The translations under genes and the position numbers were made by a program. Source: Hamadaea flava (GTDB taxonomy: Bacteria > Actinomycetota > Actinomycetes > Mycobacteriales > Micromonosporaceae). Taken from it: 64,000 nucleotides of DNA. A model generated the notes under the pieces. It saw only the letters and a list, made by a program, of their open reading frames with translations, did not search any database and was not told where the DNA came from. The stretch is from contig NZ_JAMZDZ010000001.1 in NCBI RefSeq assembly GCF_024172085.1, positions 8,308,001-8,372,000 on the forward strand, given 5' to 3'. Position 1 is the stretch's first letter. Every line of letters begins with the position of its first letter. This document shows positions 32,507 to 41,148 of the stretch, one piece after another.

Positions 32507-32988
32507 AGCTCACCTACCCGGAGGTGGGCGGATCGCTCCACCGCGACCTGCCCGCCGGCTATCACCATCTTCGCGTCCGCGTGCCGGTCGGCCCGCCGCA
32601 GGCGTTCACCGCAGCGGTGGAGGCGGTGCTGACCTGGCGGATGCATCGCCGGGCCGGGTTGTACGTGGATGCCGGACCAGCCCGGCCCGGACTGCGGATC
32701 ACCGGCCGGTTGGGACATCCGCGATTCGGGATGCCGGTGGTCTGCGAGGTCGTCGCGGTCGTCGACGAGCCCGAGCGCGCCGGATTCGCGTACGGGACGG
32801 TGACCGGGCATCCCGAACGCGGCGAGGAGGCGTTCCTCGTGGTCGTCGAGGACGGGCGGACGTGGCTGGAAGTCACGGCGTTCAGCCGTCCGGCCGCCTG
32901 GTACGCCCGCGCCGTCACCGCGATCGTGCCGCTGATCCAGCGGGCGTACGCCCGCCGTCTGGGCCGGATGCTGCGCCGCCTGGTGTGA
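32503..32988 (+). CDS. DUF1990 family protein
   Basis: The 161-residue soluble protein has the DUF1990 pattern: Y/PEVG near the start, YHHLRVRVPVG, WRMHRRAGL, FAYGTVTGHPERGEEAF, and FSRPAAWYARAVTAIVPLIQ. The fold is expected to resemble START/SRPBCC-type ligand binders. GTG 32503 overlaps the YndJ stop by 4 nt, so the two proteins are probably made together. Confidence 0.8.
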   Translation: MKLTYPEVGGSLHRDLPAGYHHLRVRVPVGPPQAFTAAVEAVLTWRMHRRAGLYVDAGPARPGLRITGRLGHPRFGMPVVCEVVAVVDEPERAGFAYGTVTGHPERGEEAFLVVVEDGRTWLEVTAFSRPAAWYARAVTAIVPLIQRAYARRLGRMLRRLV

Positions 32989-33066
32989 GCGACGACAGGG
33001 GTCTTCGCTATACAGCGTAGGGAAAGCCCCGATTCCTTGGTGCGTCCCGAAACCTAGCGTCGAAGC

Positions 33067-33333
33067 GTGACCCGCCTTCTGTTCGCGCTCGAACGCTACG
33101 ACACGTCCAGCGGCCTGGCTTCGCCGGTGCTGACGGATCTGCCGGTCGGCGTGGACGTCCGGCTGGTCGCGGCGGTTCACCTGCCGGCTGACGATGTGCT
33201 GCTCGCCCTGGTGGAGGGGCCGGACGCGGACACCGTCGCCGGGGTGGCCGCCGCGGCCGGGTGGCGGGTGGATCGGTTCTGCCCAGCCGTCTGGGCGAAG
33301 GCCCCGACGCTCCCGGAAGGTTCAGACGAATGA
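33067..33333 (+). CDS. Small DUF4242-like alpha/beta protein
   Basis: The 88-residue product reads RLLFALERYDTSSG, then VRLVAAVHLPADDVLLALVEGPDADTVAGVAAAAG. This resembles the small ferredoxin-like DUF4242 fold (strand, helix, CLFEAPD-like strand). Its start is GTG 33067, 6 nt after a TAGCGT box (33055-33060). It begins a tightly packed four-gene set with two lipoproteins and a probable lipoprotein, overlapping the next start by 4 nt. Role unknown. Confidence 0.6.
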   Translation: MTRLLFALERYDTSSGLASPVLTDLPVGVDVRLVAAVHLPADDVLLALVEGPDADTVAGVAAAAGWRVDRFCPAVWAKAPTLPEGSDE

Positions 33334-33824
33334 GGATCGGACGTGTCCTGACACCCGTGCTGCTGGCGGCTTTGCTCGCGTTGTCGGCCTGTGGCGGCGG
33401 GTCGAGCGGCGGTGTCGATGACGGCACCGAGCTGAGTGACCTGAGCAAGGCCAATACGACGACGCCGAGTTGCCCGTTCACCGCCCAGCAGGTCAGTGAC
33501 ATCATCGGTCAGCCGATGACGGACGAGGGCACCTGCCTGTTCGGCGACGGCAAGGGCGTCGCCAGCCTGACCGTCACCACCGCTTCGGAGCTTGCGGGCG
33601 GTGCGACGTTCGACTACCAGAAGGAGCAGGCGGGCAAGACCTACGCCAAGGTCGTCGACCTCGACCAGGGCGACCGAGGGTATCTGGCGGTCAAGGACAT
33701 CCAGGCCGAGGCGGTGGTGGTCAGCTCGAAGGGGAGCTACACGCTCATCATGAGCAGCTTCTCCTTCGACGAGGCGAAGTACGACAGCGTGCTGCGCAAG
33801 CTGCTCGGCGTGGTGTTCGGCTGA
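33330..33824 (+). CDS. Lipoprotein of unknown function (DUF3558-like)
   Basis: The 164-residue product has a lipobox LALSACGGG and then a domain with two cysteines (PSCPFTAQQVSDIIGQPM and GTCLFGDG), alternating strands and a C-terminal helix, resembling DUF3558-type lipoproteins. GGAAGG lies 9 nt before the ATG. Its stop overlaps the next ATG by one base. It shares the Cys-helix-Cys pattern with the following lipoprotein, so the two are likely paralogues. Confidence 0.75.
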   Translation: MRIGRVLTPVLLAALLALSACGGGSSGGVDDGTELSDLSKANTTTPSCPFTAQQVSDIIGQPMTDEGTCLFGDGKGVASLTVTTASELAGGATFDYQKEQAGKTYAKVVDLDQGDRGYLAVKDIQAEAVVVSSKGSYTLIMSSFSFDEAKYDSVLRKLLGVVFG

Positions 33825-34327
33825 TGCGACGGCTGCTGTTCGTGCCGCTGCTGCTGGGCTTGGCCCTCGCGGGATGCGGCGGTGAGGATCCCGCCGAGCC
33901 GGGGCCGAGCGTGGCGGCGGCCAGTTCCGCGGTCAGCCCGTCGGCCGGCCCGGTGGTCGGTCCCGCGGCGGATCCGTGCAAGCTGTTGCCGAAGGCCGAC
34001 GCGGAGAAGCTGGCGCGTACGCCGTTGGACGAGCCCGTGGCCAGCGAGGGTTCGTGCACGTACACGGGGCCGGTCACCGGTCCCACCGCCCAGGTCGAGG
34101 TCTACGTCGGCGACGGGGCCAAGAAGATGCTCGACATCGACCGGGATCTGCAGCACTCGTTCACCCCGGTGACCGGGGCCGGGGACGAGGGGTTCCTGGA
34201 GGACGGGGCGGTGTTCTTCCGCAAGGGCGAGACCTGGGTCGCGATCCGGCTGGTGCTGCTCAACGATCCGGCGGCCAATCGCGTACCGCTGGAGACGGCT
34301 GCCCGAGCCGCGGCCGGGCGGCTGTGA
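33824..34327 (+). CDS. Lipoprotein of unknown function, paralogue of the preceding one
   Basis: The 167-residue product has a lipobox LALAGCGGE and a low-complexity Ala/Ser/Pro spacer. The domain that follows includes DPCKLLPKADAEKLA and GSCTYTGPV (the same two-cysteine pattern as the preceding protein), then GDEGFLEDGAVFFRKGETWVAI. The predicted fold is alpha/beta and lies outside the membrane. Its start shares a base with the preceding stop. Confidence 0.75.
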   Translation: MRRLLFVPLLLGLALAGCGGEDPAEPGPSVAAASSAVSPSAGPVVGPAADPCKLLPKADAEKLARTPLDEPVASEGSCTYTGPVTGPTAQVEVYVGDGAKKMLDIDRDLQHSFTPVTGAGDEGFLEDGAVFFRKGETWVAIRLVLLNDPAANRVPLETAARAAAGRL

Positions 34328-34328
34328 G

Positions 34329-35750
34329 ATGCGCCGGGCCTTGGCCGCGTGGACGGCGGTCGTCGCACTCGCGACCGGCGCCTGCGGATCCACATCAGAC
34401 GAAGATGCGCCCGGCGACGCGCGGCTGAGGTTCGGGCAGGCGGTCGCCGAGCAGCCGGCGGTGCGACTGCAGCCGGACGTCGTGGTCGTCGGCGGGGGAG
34501 GCGACGCGATCCGGTCGGTGACTGCCGACGGGCTGACCTGGCGGATCGACGGCCGCGCCCGGCATGCGCATGATCTCGCGCCGGGTAAGGTCATGTTCGT
34601 CACCGACCGGGCCGTCGGCCGGGTGCTCGACCTCGTCGAGGAGGGGGCCGACCTGCTCGTCACGGTCGGCCCGGTCGACCTCACGGAGGTCGTCCGGGAC
34701 GGCACGTTCGACAAGGCGGGCATCACCCTCGGCGATCCGCTGATCTACCTGGCCGGGCAGCCGTTGTGGGCCCAGGAGACCGGTACGCCACCCGGCGGCG
34801 CGGGCAAGAGTGTGCGACTGCGTCGCCAGGACGACCGTCCGGCCCAACCCGCACCCGTACGCGGTGGCGCGGCGACGACGAAGGCACTCGGGTACACGGT
34901 GTACACCAGTTGCTGCACCGACGGCGTCGGAGCGCATTTCACCTACGACGACGGCGGCGTACGCCTGGCCGGAACCGTGACGCTCACCTTCCGCAAACCG
35001 GACGCGAGCTTCCAGCTGGCCATCGGCGCGGGCAAGGTGACCCGGGCGGAACTCGCGGTCAGCGGCGGCTTCGGGATCAAGGTGGACTTCGAGGGCGGCA
35101 TCCGGGACGGCCGCAACCATCGCAAGCAGTTCCCGATCGACGCCGACCTGTCCTTTCCGATCGGGCAGATCGCCGGGATCCCGCTGTCGTTCACGGTCAG
35201 CCAGACGCTGACCGTCGAGACCGCGTTCGGCGCGAAAGCGGGCACGATCAAGGGTTCGGGCGAGTTCGGCCTCGCCGGTTCGATCGGGTTCGGCTATCGC
35301 GACGGCTCGTTCGGGCCGCGGGTCACCGACCAGTTCCAGCGCAAGTCCAGCCTGCTCAACTCGCTCACCGGCATCCCGGTCGGCGTCATGGGACTGGTGA
35401 TCCGGCACGGCGTACGGTTCACCGTCGGCATCAGCGCCCTGGTGTTCAAAGCCGGCGTCTACGCCGAACTGACCACGTCCTACGGCACCACCTTGGGATC
35501 GGCGCTCGGTGCGGCGTTCGCACAATGCCGTGGGGTGGCGATCGGCGTGCAGGCGGTGTTCGGCATCGGTTATTCGATCCTGGAACCCGTCGTGAAGGTG
35601 ATCAACAAGTTCCTGAGCCTGCTGACCCCGATCACCGGGAAACCGATACCGCCGATCCCGTCGGGCAGCGGACTGCGCTGGCCGCACACGGTGTACCAGA
35701 AGGAGGAGGTCATCCCGGACGCCGAGGTCTGCGGCCGCCCGCCCCGGTGA
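34329..35750 (+). CDS. Probable lipoprotein with beta-rich C-terminal domain
   Basis: The 473-residue product has a possible lipobox ATGACGST near residue 19 and an N-terminal region (about 40-150) rich in strands. A Pro/Arg linker separates it from a second beta-rich half with long Gly/Phe stretches such as FGLAGSIGFGYRDGSFG and FTVGISALVFKAGVYAEL. The alternating pattern suggests a beta-barrel or lipid-binding sandwich. I recognise no family. It begins one base after the preceding stop and ends the operon. Confidence 0.6.
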   Translation: MRRALAAWTAVVALATGACGSTSDEDAPGDARLRFGQAVAEQPAVRLQPDVVVVGGGGDAIRSVTADGLTWRIDGRARHAHDLAPGKVMFVTDRAVGRVLDLVEEGADLLVTVGPVDLTEVVRDGTFDKAGITLGDPLIYLAGQPLWAQETGTPPGGAGKSVRLRRQDDRPAQPAPVRGGAATTKALGYTVYTSCCTDGVGAHFTYDDGGVRLAGTVTLTFRKPDASFQLAIGAGKVTRAELAVSGGFGIKVDFEGGIRDGRNHRKQFPIDADLSFPIGQIAGIPLSFTVSQTLTVETAFGAKAGTIKGSGEFGLAGSIGFGYRDGSFGPRVTDQFQRKSSLLNSLTGIPVGVMGLVIRHGVRFTVGISALVFKAGVYAELTTSYGTTLGSALGAAFAQCRGVAIGVQAVFGIGYSILEPVVKVINKFLSLLTPITGKPIPPIPSGSGLRWPHTVYQKEEVIPDAEVCGRPPR

Positions 35751-35768
35751 CGGTGGCGCCGTCGTGCC

Positions 35769-38477
35769 ATGATCCAGCGCATGGAACCGGTCGTCGGGCG
35801 CGACAGCGTGCTGGCTCAGGCCTGGGACGTCCTGTCCGGGGGCGGCGTCGTGCAGATGCAGGGACCGGCCGGGATCGGCAAGACGGCGGTGTGGCGGGCG
35901 CTCGTCGAGCGCGCCCGCGAGGAGAACTGGCTCGTCCTGGCGTGCGCGCCGACCGAGAACGAGGCGGGTCTGCCGTTCGCCGCGCTCGCCGATCTGCTCG
36001 CGCCGTTGGCTGAGCACGTCGCCGCTTTGCCGCCGCCGCAACGGATCGCGGCCCAGGCGGTGCTGCTGTCGGCGACGCCGGACGAACCGGTGGACGAACG
36101 CGCGATCGGTGCGGCCACCCGTGCGCTGATCGCCGCGGCCGACGGGCCGGTCCTGCTCGCGATCGACGACGCGCCGTGGCTCGACCCGCCCAGCGAGCGG
36201 GCCGTGCGCTACGCGGTGCGCCGCCTGGCCCCGGGGCCCAGCACGCTGATCAGCGTCCGCAGTTCCGGGGTCGCGGAAACGCCGCTCGGGCTCGATGAGC
36301 TGCCGTCGCCGGTCACGCGGATCGGGCTGGATCCGCTCGGTGTCGGCCCCTTGCATCACATCTTGTACGCACACCTCGGGCGATCGCTCAGCCGCCCGTT
36401 GCTGGCCCGCATCGCCCGGGACGCCGCCGGGAATCCGCTGCTGGCGATCGAACTTGCCCGCGCGGTGCTCCGGTTGCCGCAGTTGCCCCGGCCTGGTGAC
36501 GATCTGCCGGTCGCCGCGTCGATGCACGATCTCGTCGCGGCGACCCTGCGGGATCTGCCTGCCGAGACCCGGGAAGCGGTACGCCTGGCGGCGCTGCTCG
36601 CCGCGCCGAACCTGCGCGACCTGGCGGCGGCGGGCGTACCGGCGACGGCGCTCGACGCCGCCGAGGAGGTCGGTCTGCTCACTGTGGACACCCGTGGCGT
36701 CCACTTCGCCCATCCCGTCTACGCGTCCGCCGTGCGGGCCGCCACGCCGGACGGCGTACGACTGCGAACTCATGCTCTGCTCGCCGCGACCGTCGCCGAT
36801 CCGGACGAGCGCGCCCGTCAGCTGGCTCGCTCGGTGGTGGAGCCGGACGCGCAGGTCGCCGCAGATCTGGAGCAGGCGGCTACCCGGCAGCGTGCGCGCG
36901 GCGCCCCGGCGACCGCGGCGGACCTGTATGACCGCTCCGCGGATCTGACACCGGCGGCGCACGCCGACGATCGGGGACGGCGCGTCCTGGCCGCGATCCG
37001 ATGCCGGTTCGACAGCGGTGATTACGCCGCGGCAGCGACCGCCGCGGACGGCGCGATCGCGCAGCTGGCAGGGGATCAGCTGGCCGAGGCGCGGCTGTTG
37101 CGCGCGACGGTGGCCTGGGCCGCTGACGACCTGGCCACCGCGGTGGCCTCCGGCGAACAGGCGTTGGCCGCCGCGTCGTCCGGCAGCCGGCTCGCGGGGC
37201 GGATTCATGCGCACATCTGCTTGTTCCAGGACTCGCCCACGCCCGCCCGTGACCACGCGGAGGCGGCGCTCGCCCTGCTGGACGGCAGTGTGGAGGATCG
37301 CGCGCTGCTCGCCGGGACGCTGCTGAACCTGTTCTTCCACGAGGTACGCGCGGGGCTGCCCGCACGTGACGAGCTGGTGGATCGGGCGCTGGACCTCGAA
37401 TCGGGCCGGCCGACGTGGCTCGGCGGCACCGTGCCGGCGATCTGGTGGAAGGGGGTCGACGACCACGAGCGCGCGCGGACACGGTTGCACAGCATGCTGC
37501 GGTACGCCACGACCGGCGGCGACGACGCCTGGCAGCACGAGATCCTGACTCACCTGGGCGAGACGGAGCTGCTCGCCGGTCGCTTCGCCGACGCGGAGCA
37601 GAGCATCACCGCCGCCCTGGACCTGGGCCGCCAGCTCGGCACCGGGTTGATCGGCGAGACGTGGCTGGCGGCCACGCTCGACGCGTACCGGGGACGGCTG
37701 GAGCAGGCGGGCGCGGTCGCCGAGGCCGGGCTGCGGCACGACGACGCCTGGGCACGCCGCATCCATCTGCAGCTCGCGGGGTTCGTCGCGCTGTCCGCCG
37801 GGCGGATGCGGGCGGCGGCCGACGCGTACGCGGAACTGGCGGACATCCTCGACGCGTCCGGTGTGGTCGAGCCGATCGCGTTGCGCTTCGAACCCGACTG
37901 GATCGAGGCATGCATCGGCGCGGGCGACCTCGACGCCGCGCGTGCGGTCCTGGAGCGCCTGCGGCAACGGCATACGCGGCTGGCCCGCCCGTGGACGACG
38001 CTGGGCCTGGCCCGCAGCGACGTCCTGCTGGCCAGCGCCACCGGCGAGGCGACCGACGCCCCGTTGGCCCACCTGATCGCCATACGCGACGCGACGCCGC
38101 CCGACGTGGTTCCGCTCGACCGCACGCGGTGTCTGCTGGTGGCGGGCATCGTGCATCGGCGCGCCCGGCGCAAACGCGAGTCCCGGGCCGCGCTGAGCAC
38201 GGCGGTCGCCGAGTTCACCGCGCTCGGCGCAGCCGCGTTCGCCGCCAAAGCCGAGGCCGACCTTTCGCGTACGGGTGGCCGGGTCGAGGCTGCGGACGAG
38301 TTGACCCCCACCGAACTGCGCGTGGCCCGCTTGGCATCGCAGGGGCGGACGAATCAGCAGATCGCCGACGAGCTGTTCATCAGCCCGAAGACGGTCGAGG
38401 CGAACCTCGCGCGGGCGTACCGGAAGCTGGGCATCGGCCGCCGGGCCGAACTGGCCAGGGTGATCCCGGCGGACTGA
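35769..38477 (+). CDS. LAL-type LuxR regulator (AAA/STAND ATPase plus LuxR HTH)
   Basis: The 902-residue protein has a Walker A motif GPAGIGKT (32-39), a Walker B-like LLAIDDAPWLD near residue 136, a long helical TPR-like region, and a C-terminal LuxR HTH (ELTPTELRVARLASQGRTNQ, then SPKTVEANLARAYRKLGI). Large ATP-binding LuxR proteins often act as pathway activators. It follows the lipoprotein operon by 18 nt and might regulate it, but it may be independent. ATG 35781 (MEPVVGRDSV) is an alternative start. Confidence 0.88.
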   Translation: MIQRMEPVVGRDSVLAQAWDVLSGGGVVQMQGPAGIGKTAVWRALVERAREENWLVLACAPTENEAGLPFAALADLLAPLAEHVAALPPPQRIAAQAVLLSATPDEPVDERAIGAATRALIAAADGPVLLAIDDAPWLDPPSERAVRYAVRRLAPGPSTLISVRSSGVAETPLGLDELPSPVTRIGLDPLGVGPLHHILYAHLGRSLSRPLLARIARDAAGNPLLAIELARAVLRLPQLPRPGDDLPVAASMHDLVAATLRDLPAETREAVRLAALLAAPNLRDLAAAGVPATALDAAEEVGLLTVDTRGVHFAHPVYASAVRAATPDGVRLRTHALLAATVADPDERARQLARSVVEPDAQVAADLEQAATRQRARGAPATAADLYDRSADLTPAAHADDRGRRVLAAIRCRFDSGDYAAAATAADGAIAQLAGDQLAEARLLRATVAWAADDLATAVASGEQALAAASSGSRLAGRIHAHICLFQDSPTPARDHAEAALALLDGSVEDRALLAGTLLNLFFHEVRAGLPARDELVDRALDLESGRPTWLGGTVPAIWWKGVDDHERARTRLHSMLRYATTGGDDAWQHEILTHLGETELLAGRFADAEQSITAALDLGRQLGTGLIGETWLAATLDAYRGRLEQAGAVAEAGLRHDDAWARRIHLQLAGFVALSAGRMRAAADAYAELADILDASGVVEPIALRFEPDWIEACIGAGDLDAARAVLERLRQRHTRLARPWTTLGLARSDVLLASATGEATDAPLAHLIAIRDATPPDVVPLDRTRCLLVAGIVHRRARRKRESRAALSTAVAEFTALGAAAFAAKAEADLSRTGGRVEAADELTPTELRVARLASQGRTNQQIADELFISPKTVEANLARAYRKLGIGRRAELARVIPAD

Positions 38478-38496
38478 ACAATACTGAAGCATCCAC

Positions 38497-38533
38497 TTGA
38501 CTATTGGCACGGACCGCGCGAATACTTAAGCGC
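38497..38533 (+). promoter_or_regulatory. Promoter and repeat region of the ArsR/SRPBCC/DHFR-like operon
   Basis: TTGACT (38497-38502) and AATACT (38521-38526) are 18 bp apart, and ATG follows 7 nt later, so the message may be leaderless. CTTGACTAT occurs at 38496-38504 and again at 38537-38545, 41 bp apart. GCGCAT/ATGCGC (38530-38535/38544-38549) straddles the start codon. Either could be the ArsR site. Confidence 0.4.
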
Positions 38534-38899
38534 ATGCTTGACTATGCGCCGGACCTGGACCGGGTGTTCCAGGCGCTGGCCGACCCCGGCCGGCGCGCCA
38601 TGGTCGAACGGCTCAGCCGCGGCCCGGCCTCGGTGAGCGAACTCGGCAAGCCGATGGAGATGTCGCTGGCCGCCGTCCTGCAACACGTCCGGGTGCTGGA
38701 AGCGTGCGGCCTGGTCCACTCCAGCAAGGTCGGCCGTACGCGCACCTGCAGCATCAACTCGGCGGCCCTGCGTTCCGCGGAGGACTGGCTCGCCGACCGG
38801 CGCGCCATGGTCGAGCGGAACCTCGATCGGCTCGGCGTGTTCCTGGCGGCCACCGCCGATGATCCTGACCCGGCGAGCGACGCACAGGAGCGGCGATGA
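38534..38899 (+). CDS. ArsR-family winged-helix regulator (SRPBCC-associated type)
   Basis: The 121-residue product has DRVFQALADPGRRAMVERL, PASVSELGKPMEMSLAAVLQHVRVLEACGLV and a basic wing GRTRTC. It lacks the metal-binding cysteines of classical ArsR. Regulators of this type usually precede an AHSA1/SRPBCC gene, as here, with ATGA overlap. They are autoregulatory repressors. The signal is not known. Confidence 0.85.
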   Translation: MLDYAPDLDRVFQALADPGRRAMVERLSRGPASVSELGKPMEMSLAAVLQHVRVLEACGLVHSSKVGRTRTCSINSAALRSAEDWLADRRAMVERNLDRLGVFLAATADDPDPASDAQERR

Positions 38900-39399
38900 A
38901 CGACCGATCCGTCATCCACGACACGTTCACTCTCGAACGGATCTACCCGGCGGCCCGCGCGCGGGTGTTCGCCGCGTTCGCCTCGGTGGAGTCCAAAGAG
39001 GCCTGGGGTGCGACCAGCGAGGTCGAGCCGGGGGAGCGCGCCACGAGCATCGACGAGTTCGACTTCCGGATCGGCGGCCGGGAGCGGTTCACCGTCCGGC
39101 GGCGCGGCACGAGCTACCGCAACGACGCGCTGTACTACGACATCGTGCCCGACCGGCGAATCGTCTACAGCTACGAGATCTACGCCGACGGCACCCGGAT
39201 CTCGGTGTCCGTCGCCACCATCGAGTTCACCGACAGCCGAGCCGGCACGACCGTGACCTGGACCGAGCAGGGCGTCTACCTGGACGGCATCGACGGCGCG
39301 CAAGCGCCCGTCCTGCGGGTGGGCGGCACCACCGAGCTGCTCGACAGCCTGACCCGGCACCTGCGGGATTCCCCACGACACGACACCATGGAGGTCTGA
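38896..39399 (+). CDS. SRPBCC (AHSA1-like) domain protein
   Basis: The 167-residue product starts with HDTFTLERIYPAARARVFAAF and contains FDFRIGGRERFTVRR and TVTWTEQGVYLDG, the typical activator-of-Hsp90-like START fold with a hydrophobic cavity. It is the middle gene of an ArsR/SRPBCC/DHFR-like operon. The ligand is not predictable. Confidence 0.85.
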   Translation: MNDRSVIHDTFTLERIYPAARARVFAAFASVESKEAWGATSEVEPGERATSIDEFDFRIGGRERFTVRRRGTSYRNDALYYDIVPDRRIVYSYEIYADGTRISVSVATIEFTDSRAGTTVTWTEQGVYLDGIDGAQAPVLRVGGTTELLDSLTRHLRDSPRHDTMEV

Positions 39400-39400
39400 C

Positions 39401-39979
39401 ATGCGTACGACGAAAGCGCTGGTGTTCAACTACTCGCTCAACGGACTGCTCGCCGACCCCGACACCGACTTCTGGGACTTCGTCTTCGGCCAGCTCGACG
39501 AGGCCGGCGGCCCGGATCACGACGACGAGACCCTGGCCCTGCTCCGCAACGCGTCCGCGCACGTCATGGGCCGGTCGGCGTACGAGGGCATGGCCCAGAA
39601 CCTGCCCACGAACACCGAGCACCCGTGGTCGGCCATCATGAACGCCGGCAACAAGGTGGTCTTCTCCCGGACGATGACGACGGCCGCCTGGGAGAACACC
39701 ACGATCGTCTCGGGTGACACGGCAGAGGAGATGGACCGGCTGCGCCAGGGCGACGGCCACATCCTGCTCTGGGGCGGCGTGAGCCTGTGGCGCTCGCTCA
39801 TGCAGCTCGACCTGATCGACGAGTTCTACGTGAGCCTGTACCCGTACCTCACTGGTCAGGGCACGCTGATGTTCGACGACATCCCGAAGGGCTACCGGCT
39901 CGACCTGATCTCCAGCCTGGCCAAGAGCAACGGAGTCCTCGAACTGCACTACGGGCGGCACCGTCCACTCCATCGCTGA
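39401..39979 (+). CDS. Dihydrofolate reductase-like (RibD C-terminal) family protein
   Basis: The 192-residue product has LVFNYSLNGLLADPD near the start, VMGRSAYEGMAQ (about 58-69), VVFSRTM, and GGVSLWRSLMQLDLIDEFYVSLYPYLTGQG (about 128-157). This is the standard pattern of actinobacterial DHFR-fold proteins of unknown substrate that bind NADPH. It begins one base after the SRPBCC stop. True folate reduction is unlikely because such proteins lack the DHFR catalytic layout. Confidence 0.83.
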   Translation: MRTTKALVFNYSLNGLLADPDTDFWDFVFGQLDEAGGPDHDDETLALLRNASAHVMGRSAYEGMAQNLPTNTEHPWSAIMNAGNKVVFSRTMTTAAWENTTIVSGDTAEEMDRLRQGDGHILLWGGVSLWRSLMQLDLIDEFYVSLYPYLTGQGTLMFDDIPKGYRLDLISSLAKSNGVLELHYGRHRPLHR

Positions 39980-40143
39980 TCGGATCGCCTGGCCGCCACC
40001 CATCACGACTCCCCGGGCGTGAAGGTCGGCCTCGGGCACACCGAAAGCGAGCCTGAGCTTCCTGCCACGCGGAGGCGTACCCGATCCCCGATCACCACCG
40101 TCGCGTTGGGAGTCCCCTGGACCGCGCGGAGCCTGTCGGCCCC

Positions 40144-40560
40144 TTACGTCGCCGGGTCCGGCTCGGCGGTGTAGTCGCCATGGGTGATCCGCAGATAGTA
40201 GCCGTCGGGGTCGGTGAGCCGGAAGTCGGCCAGACCCCACGGCCGTTGCCGCAGCGGCTCGGTGATCGTCCACCGGTCACGACAGCGGTGGTAGAACTCG
40301 GTGAGCTGATCGGTGTCATCGAGCTCGAGGACGATCTCCACGCCGCCGCCCTTGCCCGCCGCGAGCCGGGTCTGCGTCAAGCCCTCGCCGGGGCCGCCAG
40401 CGGGCGGGCCGCCGACGAGTCCGAGGCCGAGGATCACCGTGCCGTTGCGGAGACTCGCGTAGCCGCCTTCGCGCCGCATCATGCGGAACCCGAGGATGTG
40501 CGTGTAGAAGGCGATGCTGGCGTCGAGATCATCGACGAACAATTCCATGCGTAGTCGCAT
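40144..40560 (-). CDS. VOC-superfamily (glyoxalase/bleomycin-resistance-like) protein
   Basis: The 138-residue product has two beta-alpha-beta-beta-beta units: RMELFVDDLDASIAFYTHIL, ASLRNGTVILGLG, and GGVEIVLELDDTDQLTEFYHRCR, then DFRLTDPDGYYLRIT. Metal-ligand positions (His/Glu) are only partly present, so it could be a lyase, dioxygenase or binding protein. A GAGGAGA RBS precedes the ATG. It follows the FMN reductase gene by 24 nt and may share its transcript. Confidence 0.82.
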   Translation of the reverse strand: MRLRMELFVDDLDASIAFYTHILGFRMMRREGGYASLRNGTVILGLGLVGGPPAGGPGEGLTQTRLAAGKGGGVEIVLELDDTDQLTEFYHRCRDRWTITEPLRQRPWGLADFRLTDPDGYYLRITHGDYTAEPDPAT

Positions 40561-40584
40561 GCGCGTCTCCTCACAGGCTCGATC

Positions 40585-41148
40585 TCAAGATCGCAGTGTG
40601 GCCAGTGCCGGGGTGATCCGCAGGAGTTCGTCGAGGGTGTTCTTGGCTGCGTTCTGCATGGATTGGCTGGGTGCCAGCCGGCCGTCGGCGTCGAGCGCCT
40701 GGCGAAGATGAATGGTCACCGTTTCCGCCACCGGCACCATCTTCAGAGCCGACACGACCGGTTTGAGCATGTGCGCGGCGCGCAGCCCGCCCGACGACAT
40801 GCCATAGGTGACGAACGCGACTGGCTTGTCGTTCCACTCGTAGTACAGGTAGTCCAGGGCGTTCTTCAGCGCTGCCGGGTAACCCTGGTTGTATTCGGGT
40901 GTGACGATCGTGTACGCGTCGGCAGCGGCACTGATCGCGCTCCAGCGGCGGGTGTGTTCGTGGCGGTAGGGCTTGCCGTCGATGGCAGCGTCGGGTTCGT
41001 CGAGGAATGGCAGGGCGAGGTCGGCGAGATCGATCAGGTGGGCGTCGAATCCGCCGTGTTCAGTCGCGGCCCGCATGAACCAGTGCGCGACGGAGCCGCC
41101 CGCTCGGTTGGGTCGCGTGCTGGCGAGGATGACGTTGAGGCGAGGCAT
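40585..41148 (-). CDS. NADPH-dependent FMN reductase (flavodoxin-like)
   Basis: The 187-residue product has the FMN phosphate loop ASTRPNRAG (9-17) and TPEYNQGYPAALKNALDYLY (about 83-102), signatures of NAD(P)H-dependent FMN or quinone reductases such as ChrR/YieF. An AAAGGAAA RBS lies upstream. The start lies 89 nt inside the end of the preceding YczE-type gene on the same strand, in another frame. It is probably controlled by the divergent MarR. Confidence 0.87.
   Translation of the reverse strand: MPRLNVILASTRPNRAGGSVAHWFMRAATEHGGFDAHLIDLADLALPFLDEPDAAIDGKPYRHEHTRRWSAISAAADAYTIVTPEYNQGYPAALKNALDYLYYEWNDKPVAFVTYGMSSGGLRAAHMLKPVVSALKMVPVAETVTIHLRQALDADGRLAPSQSMQNAAKNTLDELLRITPALATLRS

Noticed and set aside
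34395-38510. A 1371-codon minus-strand frame opposite the LAL regulator
   Set aside because: Arg/Gly/Ala-rich antisense frame. Walker and LuxR motifs are on the plus strand.
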